The notes below the pieces were generated by a model, which was not told the origin of the DNA, made no database searches, and saw only the letters and a list, made by a program, of their open reading frames with translations. From CAYPTI01 sp964413525 [NCBI: uncultured bacterium] (GTDB taxonomy: Bacteria; T1Sed10-126): 21,940 bases of DNA. Made by a program: the position numbers and the translations under genes. Each line of letters starts with the position of its first letter. The first letter of the stretch is position 1. Of this stretch, positions 7,746 through 14,935 are shown in pieces. The DNA lies in the NCBI GenBank assembly GCA_964413525.1, contig CAYPTI010000007.1, forward strand, positions 1,823 through 23,762, written 5' to 3'.

Positions 7746-9752
7746 ATGATTTCGCTTGCCCAGTTTTCCCTCCTGGTGGCCTTTCTGTGTTCCCTGACCG
7801 GACTGGCCGCCGGCGCCTACAGCATGCTGTTCCGAAATCCCCGTGGTTACCTCGTGGCCCGACGCGTCCTCATCGCGGTGTTCGTTCTTGTCGCCCTGCC
7901 CACCGTCGTTCTGATGTACGGCTTCATGGACGACTGGATGAGCCTGGCGTACGTGGTCCAGAATTCCTCTCCCGACCTGCCCGAATTCTATAAATTTACC
8001 GCCCTGTGGGCCGGGCAGTCGGGCTCCCTCCTGTTCTGGTCCTTCGTGCTGGCCCTGTTCAGCGTCGTGGTGGTCCTCCAGACCCGGGAGGATTCGCCGC
8101 TTTCCCGATACCACGGCGTGACCGTGGTTACGCTGGTCGGCATCCAGACGTTTTTTCTCTACATGCTCTACTGGGTCACCCATCCCTTCGAGCAGGTCTG
8201 GCAGCTTTCCGACGGATCCCTGGTTTCCTCCGCCTGGGCCCCGGAAGCCGGAGCCGAGGTGGTCACCGCCCAGGCTCAGGGGATGAACCCGCTGCTGATG
8301 CATCCGGGAATGGCCATCCACCCTCCGACGCTCTATTTCGGATACATCGGGCTGGCGATCCCGTTCGCCTTCGCCATCGGCGCCCTGGTGAGCGGCCGGA
8401 CCGACAACCGGTGGGTGAAACATTCCCGGCTGTGGACGATCCTCTGCTGGACCATTCTTTCCTTCGGGATTGTGCTGGGAGGCTGGTGGGCGTACCAGGA
8501 GCTTGGCTGGGGCGGATACTGGGCCTGGGATCCGGTCGAGAACGCGTCCTTTATGCCCTGGCTGCTGGCCACGGCCTTTCTCCATTCGATCATGATCCAG
8601 GAAAAACGAAACATGCTCAAACGCTGGAATGTGTTTTTGATCTGCGGCACCTTCGTCCTGTCGATTTTCGGGACGTTCCTCACCCGGAGCGGCCTGCTGA
8701 CTTCGGTTCACACCTTTGCTCAGGACCCGGTGGTCGGCAACTCCTTCATGGTGTTTCTCGGGTTGCTCCTGGTTTTGACCTCGGGCCTCGTGTTCTGGCG
8801 CTGGGACGACCTGGATTCGGACCACGAACTGGAATCGATTTTTTCCCGTGAATTTGCGTTTCTGATGAACAACATTCTGTTCGTGGGGATCTGTTTTGCC
8901 GTTTTCTGGGGGACCACCTACCCGATCATCTCCGAGGCGGTGACCGGCGAACGGGTTGCCGTGGGTCCGTCCTTCTTCAACCAGGTGACGGTCCCCATGT
9001 TCCTGGGGTTGCTCCTCCTGACCGGCATCGGGCCGATGATCAGCTGGCGCCGGGCGTCCCCGAAGAACTTGCTACGGAACTTCACCCTGCCGACCGTGAT
9101 CGGGCTGATGGTGGTTGGGATCCTCTGGCTGTACGGAATCCACCGCTGGATGCCGCTGGCCAGCTTCGGAGTCTGCGCGTTCGTCGCCACCACGGTCTTC
9201 ATGGAGTTCTGGCGGGGTGTACGGGCCCGGAGAAACAGCACCGGCGAAACGATCCCGGTTGCCCTCCTGAGGTTAACCTGGCGGGCCCGCCGCCGCTTCG
9301 GAGGCTACGTGGTCCACTTCGGTATCATCCTGATGGCGGTGGGGATCACGGCCTCGTCGGCCTTTTCGGTCGACACGGAACAGACCCTGGCCGCCGGTGA
9401 AACCATGCAGATCCGTGATTACGAGCTTGAGTATGTCCGGCTGGAGGAAACCACAATATCAAACGGAACCCGGGTGGACGCCCTGATCGACGTCTACCGG
9501 GGTGGGGAACGGATTGACCGCAGGTCCCCGGGGCTCGAATTCCTCAGCACCAGCCAGGAGCCGCGCGCCCGGGTGGACATCCGGTCCACCCTGACCGATG
9601 ATCTGTACCTCGTGCTGGCCGGCTGGACCGACGGGGGAGACGTTACCCTGCGCGTGTACCACAACCCGCTCGTCAGCCTGATCTGGATCGGCGTTCTGGT
9701 CCTCGTTTTTGGGGGACTGTACGCCTTCATCCCCCGTCCGGGGCGCGGATGA
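7746..9752 (+). CDS. ccmF: haem lyase CcmF
   Basis: CcmF is the polytopic membrane protein that takes haem from CcmE and joins it to the CXXCH of apocytochromes. The 668 residues match the family length. There are many transmembrane segments, the periplasmic HPGMAIHPPTLY segment with His186 and His192, and the haem-handling WWD domain (GGWWAYQELGWGGYWAWDPVENASFMPW, 246-272), followed by LFGTFLTRSG-like and SVHTFAQDP sequences. A C-terminal periplasmic domain (about 540-640) precedes the last helix. The ATG has no strong ribosome binding site. The stop overlaps the next start as ATGA. Confidence 0.95.
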   Translation: MISLAQFSLLVAFLCSLTGLAAGAYSMLFRNPRGYLVARRVLIAVFVLVALPTVVLMYGFMDDWMSLAYVVQNSSPDLPEFYKFTALWAGQSGSLLFWSFVLALFSVVVVLQTREDSPLSRYHGVTVVTLVGIQTFFLYMLYWVTHPFEQVWQLSDGSLVSSAWAPEAGAEVVTAQAQGMNPLLMHPGMAIHPPTLYFGYIGLAIPFAFAIGALVSGRTDNRWVKHSRLWTILCWTILSFGIVLGGWWAYQELGWGGYWAWDPVENASFMPWLLATAFLHSIMIQEKRNMLKRWNVFLICGTFVLSIFGTFLTRSGLLTSVHTFAQDPVVGNSFMVFLGLLLVLTSGLVFWRWDDLDSDHELESIFSREFAFLMNNILFVGICFAVFWGTTYPIISEAVTGERVAVGPSFFNQVTVPMFLGLLLLTGIGPMISWRRASPKNLLRNFTLPTVIGLMVVGILWLYGIHRWMPLASFGVCAFVATTVFMEFWRGVRARRNSTGETIPVALLRLTWRARRRFGGYVVHFGIILMAVGITASSAFSVDTEQTLAAGETMQIRDYELEYVRLEETTISNGTRVDALIDVYRGGERIDRRSPGLEFLSTSQEPRARVDIRSTLTDDLYLVLAGWTDGGDVTLRVYHNPLVSLIWIGVLVLVFGGLYAFIPRPGRG

Positions 9753-10132
9753 TGGGTACCTGGGTGGTGTACGTCCTCCAGGGGTTGCTCGCGATCGGGG
9801 CGGCCGGGTTTGTGCTGTGGCCGGTGGTGCGGTCCCGGGGGCAGGGGACGGTTGACGGTTCGGACGAGGGGGCTCCGGATGAGCACGCCGGACGAACCCG
9901 GGTGTTGCTGGATGCCCTGCAGGATCTTGAATACGAACACGATACCGGGAAACTGGATGATGAGGAGTACCGGCAGCTTCGAGCTCACTACGGCACCCAG
10001 CTTCTGGACGAGTATTCGCCGGAGGAACTGGACGATCTGCTTGCCGAAACGGCCGACGGACCTCCGGATGACGACCCGGCTGAGGAAGACCTGGAGAGGG
10101 CCATCCGGGAAGCCCGCCGGAGGTTGGAGTAA
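9749..10132 (+). CDS. short CcmI-like membrane protein
   Basis: This is a 127-residue protein with one N-terminal transmembrane helix (about 5-27) and a charged helical domain. The segment LLDALQDLEYEHDTGKLDDEEYRQLRAHY is the helical hairpin seen after the first membrane helices of CcmI and of short CcmI-like proteins in many ccm clusters. The tetratricopeptide domain that lets full CcmI bind apocytochromes is absent. The C-terminus is acidic and ends in a helix (LERAIREARRRLE). The start overlaps the ccmF stop by four bases, so it is translated with ccmF. A role as an apocytochrome- or CcmF-associated scaffold is inferred from position. Confidence 0.7.
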   Translation: MMGTWVVYVLQGLLAIGAAGFVLWPVVRSRGQGTVDGSDEGAPDEHAGRTRVLLDALQDLEYEHDTGKLDDEEYRQLRAHYGTQLLDEYSPEELDDLLAETADGPPDDDPAEEDLERAIREARRRLE

Positions 10133-10198
10133 CTCGATGGTCGGGTTGTGGTTCAAGCGGGTGAACAGCTCGGGACCCCGACCGAAGGGACGATCAAC

Positions 10199-11467
10199 GT
10201 GAATCGATCGGAGCGATACGGATGGTTTTGGAGCCTGTTTTTTGCCCTGATCGGGCTGGCTCTGGTGGCTCCCGGGCTGACTTTCCCCGGGTGGGCCCAA
10301 ACTCAGCCCCAGGCTGAATCCATGACGTCGAATCTGCAGGTTCAGGTGCAGAGCACCGATCCGGACTGGGAGGGTCGGACGGTTGAAATATCGGTGCTGG
10401 TCCACGCCATGGGCATGGAACAGGGTCCCCGTACGGTCGTCGACCCCGTCTCAGTTGACGTGGGTCAGACGGAGCAACTCGGGGAAATTTCCTTCTCCCC
10501 CGGCCAGAGCGTCGACCTCGTGGTGACAACGGATCAGGGGACCTTCCTTCAGCCGGTGGCTCCCTCCGAACTCGAACAGGAAGTGGTGGTCGTGGGCGTG
10601 GGGGAGGAGACCGGATCGGAAAATCTTTCGGTGGAAACCCACTTCACGATCCTGCAACCCTTTCCCGCCCGGGTGATGGTTCGGGAAATGATCCTGCTGC
10701 GAAACGAATCGGACGGACCGGTTCCGGCCGGGGAGGTTGGGTTTGAGATGCTCGGGTCCACGGAACGGGTTCGGCCGGGGCAGGGGTTCCGGGACGAATC
10801 CGACTTCACCGTTGAGGAGGATCGACTGACCTACCGGCTGCAGGTTGGGCCGGGGATCACCGTGCTGGAGTGGTTTTACATGATCCCGGCCGAGGACGTC
10901 CAGAACCTGGAGCGCACCCTGACCTACCCGACCGCCGAACTTCAGGTCCAGGTCCCTCCCGTTGAGGGGGTGGAGGTGGAGTTCGAAAACCTCAGCCGGA
11001 CGGAATCCGACCGGCAGGGAACCATGCTGACCAGCCAGAACCTCCAGCCGGGGGATCGATACTCGGTGACTCTGTCGGGGCTGTCGGAGATGGAACTTCC
11101 GGGAATGGGCTCGGGCAATGAGCAACCGCCCGGGGGGAGCGCCCGGCAGCCGGGACCTCCTGAACCCGGGACTCAGGCTCCCGACGAACCGTGGCACCCG
11201 GGGGGGCAGTCGGAACCGGCCACCACGGGTCGCTGGCCGATGCTGTTGAGCATTCTGTTCAGTCTCCTGGTGTTCGCGGGGTCGTACGCCTATGTTCGCT
11301 ACCACCTCAACCGTTCGTCGAACGCGGTGGAGGCCGACTTTGTGATTGAGGAGATCGCCCGGCTGGATCGAGCCGCCGAAGAGGGTCTGATCCCCGAGGA
11401 GTTTCATCAGCGGACCCGGGAACGCTGGAAGTCCTCCGTTCGGGAACCCGATTCATCAACCGATTAA
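10199..11467 (+). CDS. exported beta-rich protein with C-terminal membrane anchor, in ccm cluster
   Basis: Not a named family. The protein has a signal peptide (about 9-33, ending near GWAQ). A long beta-strand-rich extracytoplasmic region follows (about 40-310), with two blocks that look like carboxypeptidase-regulatory/Ig-like folds, for example VEISVLVHAMGM, EISFSPGQSVDLVVTTDQGTFLQP, FPARVMVREMILLRNESDGPV. Next come a Gly/Pro-rich linker (about 305-345), a single transmembrane helix (about 350-370) and a short cytoplasmic tail, FVIEEIARLDRAAEEGLIPEEFHQRTRERW. That tail has the same helical-hairpin pattern as the CcmI-like protein just upstream. I chose GTG 10199 (422 residues) because AAGGGA at 10185-10190 is 8 bases upstream; the frame stays open to GTG 10148. 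Its place between CcmI-like and CcmA suggests a maturation role. Confidence 0.7.
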   Translation: MNRSERYGWFWSLFFALIGLALVAPGLTFPGWAQTQPQAESMTSNLQVQVQSTDPDWEGRTVEISVLVHAMGMEQGPRTVVDPVSVDVGQTEQLGEISFSPGQSVDLVVTTDQGTFLQPVAPSELEQEVVVVGVGEETGSENLSVETHFTILQPFPARVMVREMILLRNESDGPVPAGEVGFEMLGSTERVRPGQGFRDESDFTVEEDRLTYRLQVGPGITVLEWFYMIPAEDVQNLERTLTYPTAELQVQVPPVEGVEVEFENLSRTESDRQGTMLTSQNLQPGDRYSVTLSGLSEMELPGMGSGNEQPPGGSARQPGPPEPGTQAPDEPWHPGGQSEPATTGRWPMLLSILFSLLVFAGSYAYVRYHLNRSSNAVEADFVIEEIARLDRAAEEGLIPEEFHQRTRERWKSSVREPDSSTD

Positions 11468-12057
11468 GCTTTGAGAACCTCGGGTTCGGGTACGGTCCCC
11501 AACCGGTCCTTACCGGGCTGAACGGGACGATCCGGGGAGGCGAATGGGTCCATGTCCGGGGACCCAACGGGGTGGGAAAAAGCACTCTGCTCCGGGTTCT
11601 GGCCGGATTTCATCGGCCCCGGGTCGGATCCCTCCGCTGGAACGGAGAACCGGTTGACCGGGATCGTCCCGCCCACCGTCAGCGCCTGCGCTACATTGGG
11701 GACCAACCGGCCCTGCTGACGGAGTTGACGGTTCTGGACAACTGGCAATTGTACTCGTCGCTGTTTGGACTGGACGAAGTGGGCGAGTCCCCACTTGTCC
11801 GGAACCTGCCGGATCACAAGCGGGTCACCGACCTCAGCCACGGACAGAAAAAACGGGTCCAGCTGGCGACCCTCCGGGGGGACCGGCCGGCCCTGCTGCT
11901 GATGGATGAACCCATGCTGGCGCTGGATGAGGGGGGACGGGAGGAGGTCCGTCGGCGGGTTGGGATTCTTCAGGACGGGGGGACCCTCGTGGTGACCGCT
12001 TCGCCCTCCGCCGAACCGGCGGCCGACCGTCACCGAACCCTGGAGGAACCGACCTGA
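11455..12057 (+). CDS. ccmA: CcmA, ABC transporter ATPase of cytochrome c maturation; non-canonical start
   Basis: CcmA is the ATPase of the CcmABCD complex that releases haem-loaded CcmE. The protein shows Walker A GPNGVGKST (residues 36-44), the Q-loop as YIGDQPALLTEL, signature LSHGQ (127-131) and Walker B LLLMDEP with Asp151-Glu152. Two oddities are visible. First, no ATG, GTG or TTG exists in frame before the Walker A glycine. ATC at 11455, with GGGAA 9 bases upstream, gives the expected N-terminus (NRLSFENLGFGYG) and 200 residues; CTG 11425 is the other option. Second, the switch (H-loop) histidine (TTHQ in the enteric protein) is replaced (TASP). The gene overlaps the preceding stop by 13 bases. 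Confidence 0.85.
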   Translation: MNRLSFENLGFGYGPQPVLTGLNGTIRGGEWVHVRGPNGVGKSTLLRVLAGFHRPRVGSLRWNGEPVDRDRPAHRQRLRYIGDQPALLTELTVLDNWQLYSSLFGLDEVGESPLVRNLPDHKRVTDLSHGQKKRVQLATLRGDRPALLLMDEPMLALDEGGREEVRRRVGILQDGGTLVVTASPSAEPAADRHRTLEEPT

Positions 12058-12059
12058 TC

Positions 12060-12722
12060 GTGTGGATCACTCTGCTTCGATCCGATCTCAAACGCATCTG
12101 GTTCTCCCCCCGACACGGGATCGCCATGGTGTTTTTTGGCCTCGTGGTTCTGCTGCTGGTTCATTTTTCGTTGCCGCCGGCCCACGGCCGGCCGGTTTCC
12201 CTCGGAGTCAGCGCCCTGTGGCTGGGGTTGTTGCTGGGTAGCGTGATCGGGTTGCCCCCTCTCCAGCACCATCCCGACGCCCGCCGGATGGTCCCTCAGC
12301 TCGTGACCGCTTCGTTCTCCGCTCCGGCGTTCTACTGGGAAAAATTTGTCGTCGGGTTCGGGTTGCTGACCGCCGCTTCGGTCGTTCTCGTGTACCCTGC
12401 GGCCATCCTGTTTCGATTTCCCTTCGACCGCCGGCTGCTCCTCGGGATCGGGGTTCTGATCCTTGGATGCGTTGGGCTGTCGGCGGTGATGAGCCTCTGT
12501 GTCGCGTTAACCGACCGCGGGGGAAGCTGGTTGTTGCCGGTGATGGCGTTCCCTCCCCTGCTTCCTCTGTTGATGGCCGGCACGTCGGTGATGACCCCGC
12601 TTCTGGAATCTGAAGCAACCTTCCCTTCCCGTTGGTTGACCGTTTTAATCACCTACGACGTGATGATGCTTGCGGCGGCGACTCTGTTATCGGAATTTCT
12701 CTGGGAGGAGGTGCCCCAATGA
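12060..12722 (+). CDS. ccmB: CcmB, membrane subunit of the CcmABCD complex
   Basis: CcmB is the integral membrane subunit that couples to CcmA. The protein has 220 residues and about six transmembrane helices, usual for the family. It begins with WITLLRSDLKRIWFSPR, the typical 'L..RDL....R' cytoplasmic start, and contains the FFGLVVLLLVHFS and APAFYWEKFVVG segments that match the family. The start is GTG 12060, two bases after the ccmA stop, and the stop overlaps ccmC as ATGA, so the three are tightly coupled. The C-terminus (LLSEFLWEE) lies close to the usual family end. Confidence 0.85.
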   Translation: MWITLLRSDLKRIWFSPRHGIAMVFFGLVVLLLVHFSLPPAHGRPVSLGVSALWLGLLLGSVIGLPPLQHHPDARRMVPQLVTASFSAPAFYWEKFVVGFGLLTAASVVLVYPAAILFRFPFDRRLLLGIGVLILGCVGLSAVMSLCVALTDRGGSWLLPVMAFPPLLPLLMAGTSVMTPLLESEATFPSRWLTVLITYDVMMLAAATLLSEFLWEEVPQ

Positions 12723-13387
12723 ACCGACTCCGGGTCGCGGTGGACGGAATCCTCGTGCTGCTGGTGGGAACCTGGATCGGATGGATTATGTTTGGGGTCC
12801 CTCCGGCCCAGGACCCCGCCGGTGCCTGGGCCCAGAAAATTTTCTACCTCCACGTCCCGTCGGCCCTCACGACCTACCTGGGGGTGTTGCTGCTGGCGTT
12901 TGCCGGCGCGGCGACGCTCCTCCGGGACGATCGGTTCTGGGACCGGGCGGTGCAATCGGTGGCCGAGGTAACGTTCGTGTTTTCCACCCTCGTGCTGTTG
13001 ACCGGACCGTTCTGGGCCCGGCCGGTCTGGGGTGTCTGGTGGCGCTGGGAACCCCGGCTGACCACGTTTTTAATCCTCTGGTTGATGCTCGGGGCCTTTT
13101 TTCTGTTGAGGGCGAGCATCCCGCATGGCCGACAGCAACGGATTCACGGGGCAATTTACGGGCTTCTGGTCGTCGTGAACGTCCCGATCGTTCATTTTTC
13201 CGTCAACCTCTGGCAACCCGAGCAACAGCTTCACCCGATGGCGATCGAACTGGCGCCCGTGATGCACTATACGCTGTACGGTAGCATGGTTATGGTCGGG
13301 GTTCTTTTTGTCAGGATTTTGTGGTTACGATACACTTTTGAACATCAACGAAGGGAGCGAGTGCAATCCCGCTATGACCAACGTTGA
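12719..13387 (+). CDS. ccmC: CcmC, haem delivery protein
   Basis: CcmC loads haem onto CcmE. The protein has 222 residues and six transmembrane helices, with the conserved KIFYLHVPSALTTYLG start region holding His42, the WWD-type segment RPVWGVWWRWEPRLTTFL and the second haem-ligand His in NVPIVHFSVNLW. In the WWD segment the usual WDARLT is WEPRLT. The start is the ATG at 12719, overlapping the ccmB stop by four bases; the longer frame back to 12632 is inside ccmB and adds nothing conserved. The last 60 bases carry a promoter-like site and overlap ccmD. Confidence 0.93.
   Translation: MNRLRVAVDGILVLLVGTWIGWIMFGVPPAQDPAGAWAQKIFYLHVPSALTTYLGVLLLAFAGAATLLRDDRFWDRAVQSVAEVTFVFSTLVLLTGPFWARPVWGVWWRWEPRLTTFLILWLMLGAFFLLRASIPHGRQQRIHGAIYGLLVVVNVPIVHFSVNLWQPEQQLHPMAIELAPVMHYTLYGSMVMVGVLFVRILWLRYTFEHQRRERVQSRYDQR
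13308..13336 (+). promoter_or_regulatory. promoter-like site inside the end of ccmC
   Basis: TTGTCA (13308-13313, 5 of 6) and TACACT (13331-13336, 4 of 6) are 17 bases apart. A transcript would start near 13343 and carry ccmD and possibly the Rieske operon. It lies within the ccmC coding sequence, so chance is a real alternative. Confidence 0.35.
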
Positions 13388-13490
13388 GTACCTGCTTGCA
13401 TCCTACGGGCTGGCCTGGGCCCTGCTGATGGCCTACGTGGGATATCTTCACGTTCGCCTGGCCGGCCTCGAGGCGGAGAACACGGAGTAG
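13374..13490 (+). CDS. ccmD: CcmD-like small membrane protein
   Basis: This 38-residue protein starts at ATG 13374, overlapping the ccmC stop by 14 bases. It has one transmembrane helix (about 7-28: LLASYGLAWALLMAYVGYLHVR) followed by a short helical tail (LAGLEAENTE). Size, single helix and position after ccmC all fit CcmD, which stabilises the CcmABC complex and helps release haem-loaded CcmE. Sequence conservation is low in this family, so position counts for much of the call. No ribosome binding site is well spaced; translation is probably coupled to ccmC. Confidence 0.75.
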   Translation: MTNVEYLLASYGLAWALLMAYVGYLHVRLAGLEAENTE

Positions 13491-13523
13491 CGCCATGAAT
13501 CCGGTGGTTTCTTCCTTCGGAAA

Positions 13524-13551
13524 TTGACACCGTCGGCTCGGTAAGTACAAT
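13524..13551 (+). promoter_or_regulatory. strong sigma70-like promoter for the cytochrome b/Rieske operon
   Basis: TTGACA (13524-13529, perfect) and TACAAT (13546-13551, 5 of 6) are separated by 16 bases. The stretch around -10 is AT-rich. A transcript would start near 13558, leaving a ~120-base leader before the Rieske ATG at 13677. It is the best promoter match in the window. Confidence 0.75.
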
Positions 13552-13588
13552 TTTGTTTTGAGCAAATTTTTGTCGTGAACCGTTGCTC

Positions 13589-13642
13589 GGGGGAGGTGTT
13601 CCCCCGCCCAGAAAACATGGAGTACGAGGTTGTTTTCTCGGG
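13589..13642 (+). promoter_or_regulatory. structured leader of the Rieske operon
   Basis: Two inverted repeats follow the promoter. GGGGGA/TCCCCC (13589-13594, 13600-13605) has a 5-base loop. GAAAACA/TGTTTTC (13611-13617, 13631-13637) has a 13-base loop, flanked by CCCG/CGGG (13603-13606, 13639-13642). The two overlap at 13603-13605, so they compete. TTTTT follows at 13652-13656. This could be an attenuator or an RNA-stabilising leader; no known riboswitch is recognised. Confidence 0.35.
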
Positions 13643-13676
13643 TTTGTCACCTTTTTAACTGGTTGAGGGAGATACG

Positions 13677-14900
13677 ATGACCGAAGAAATTCCCGGTTTT
13701 GATCGGGATCCCGAACTGGACGAGTTGCTCACGTCGGACCTGGCGGAGCTTGATGAGGAGACCCGGACTGATCTTCAGCGTTACAAAGCCCGCCTGCTGA
13801 AGGCCCGCCGGGACGCCGATCGTTCCACCGCCAGGCCTCCGTGGTGGGGTGATTCGCCGGCTCCCGAAACCCTTTCCGGTGCGAATTTTTCCGGGGTCGA
13901 CATGGACGCAGCCCTGGAGGAGGTCGAAGCCGCTGCTGAAACTGAGCAGAAAGCGGAGGAGACATCGGAGGAGGAACCGGAAGACGTCGAGGAACCGGCG
14001 GCTGAAGAGCCGGAGGAATCGGCGCCCGAGGAACCCGCCGAGGAAGCTCCCGAAGAATCCCCCGAACCCGAAGAGGTCGAGATCTCGGACGAGGATCTCG
14101 TCGAGGTGGGGTTCGAGGTGGATCCCGACCTGGAGGAATTGATCGACCAGGACGTCCACGAGATCGAGTCGGAGGAGAAACGATCTGAGGTTCAGCTGTA
14201 CAAGTCCCGAAAGATGCAGGCACGCCAGCAGCTGAGAAATCAGCGAACCGGGGGCGGAGGATCGGGGGACGGAACCGACGGAGAGTCGAGCGGGGACGGG
14301 GCGGAGCGGGACGGGGAGTCCCGCAAGGCCCCGCCGCCGGAGGACGTCAGCCAGTATCGTGGAGAGCGCAAAATTGCCGATCTGGTGTCCGACCGGACCT
14401 CGGGCCGGGAAGTCACCCGCCGGGGGTTCCTGTCCAAGATGGCCCTGGGCTGGGCCGGGTTCGCCAGCATGTTCGCCCTGACCGGGGCGGCCACGGGCCG
14501 GTACTTCTTTCCCAACGTGCTGGCCAATCCGCCGGAGGAGTTCGTCGCCGGTCGGGCGGAGGACTACCCGTCCGGCACGGTGAGCGAGGACTTCATCTCC
14601 CAGTACCGGGTCTGGATTGTTAACCTCAACAATCGGCTGGTCTCGATCCTGGCGATCTGCACCCACCTGGGCTGCACGCCCAGCTGGTTCGAAGGACAGC
14701 AAATCTATAAATGTCCCTGTCACGGAAGCGGCTACCGTAAGAACGGGGTGAACTTCGAGGGGCCGGCCCCTCGCCCGATGGACCGGGTGGCCGTCCGGCT
14801 CACCCCGCAGGGAACCCTCGTGGTGAACAAGGCCCGGATCTTCTCCCAGCAGGGGACCCCCGGCTGGGAACACGAAGACGCCTACATTCCCCTGTCATGA
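13677..14900 (+). CDS. Rieske iron-sulfur protein with long acidic N-terminal extension
   Basis: This is the Rieske subunit of a cytochrome b complex, passing electrons from quinol to cytochrome. The C-terminal domain holds CTHLGC (328-333) and CPCHGS (346-351). The cluster ligands are Cys328, His330, Cys346 and His349, and the disulfide pair is Cys333-Cys348. Before it is a twin-arginine-type anchor, TRRGFLSK then a hydrophobic run (247-268). Residues 1-240 are unusual: a motif at 7-44 (GF, DP, L.EL, Q.YK.R...AR) recurs at 145-183, separated by a Glu/Pro/Ala-rich linker (82-143) and followed by a Gly/Ser-rich spacer. This part precedes the anchor, so it should stay in the cytoplasm. 407 residues against ~180 usual. 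GAGGGAGA precedes the ATG. Confidence 0.92.
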   Translation: MTEEIPGFDRDPELDELLTSDLAELDEETRTDLQRYKARLLKARRDADRSTARPPWWGDSPAPETLSGANFSGVDMDAALEEVEAAAETEQKAEETSEEEPEDVEEPAAEEPEESAPEEPAEEAPEESPEPEEVEISDEDLVEVGFEVDPDLEELIDQDVHEIESEEKRSEVQLYKSRKMQARQQLRNQRTGGGGSGDGTDGESSGDGAERDGESRKAPPPEDVSQYRGERKIADLVSDRTSGREVTRRGFLSKMALGWAGFASMFALTGAATGRYFFPNVLANPPEEFVAGRAEDYPSGTVSEDFISQYRVWIVNLNNRLVSILAICTHLGCTPSWFEGQQIYKCPCHGSGYRKNGVNFEGPAPRPMDRVAVRLTPQGTLVVNKARIFSQQGTPGWEHEDAYIPLS

Positions 14901-14935
14901 CGAACCAGCACACGGAATAGGAGAGAAACCACACG

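Noticed and set aside
10137-10202. 21-codon frame between the CcmI-like and beta-rich protein genes
   Set aside because: It is short, with no ribosome binding site and no recognisable feature; the gap is more simply the leader of the next gene.
13617-13658. 13-codon frame (MEYEVVFSGLSPF) in the Rieske leader
   Set aside because: No ribosome binding site precedes it, and the codons coincide with the inverted repeat; I do not claim it as a leader peptide.
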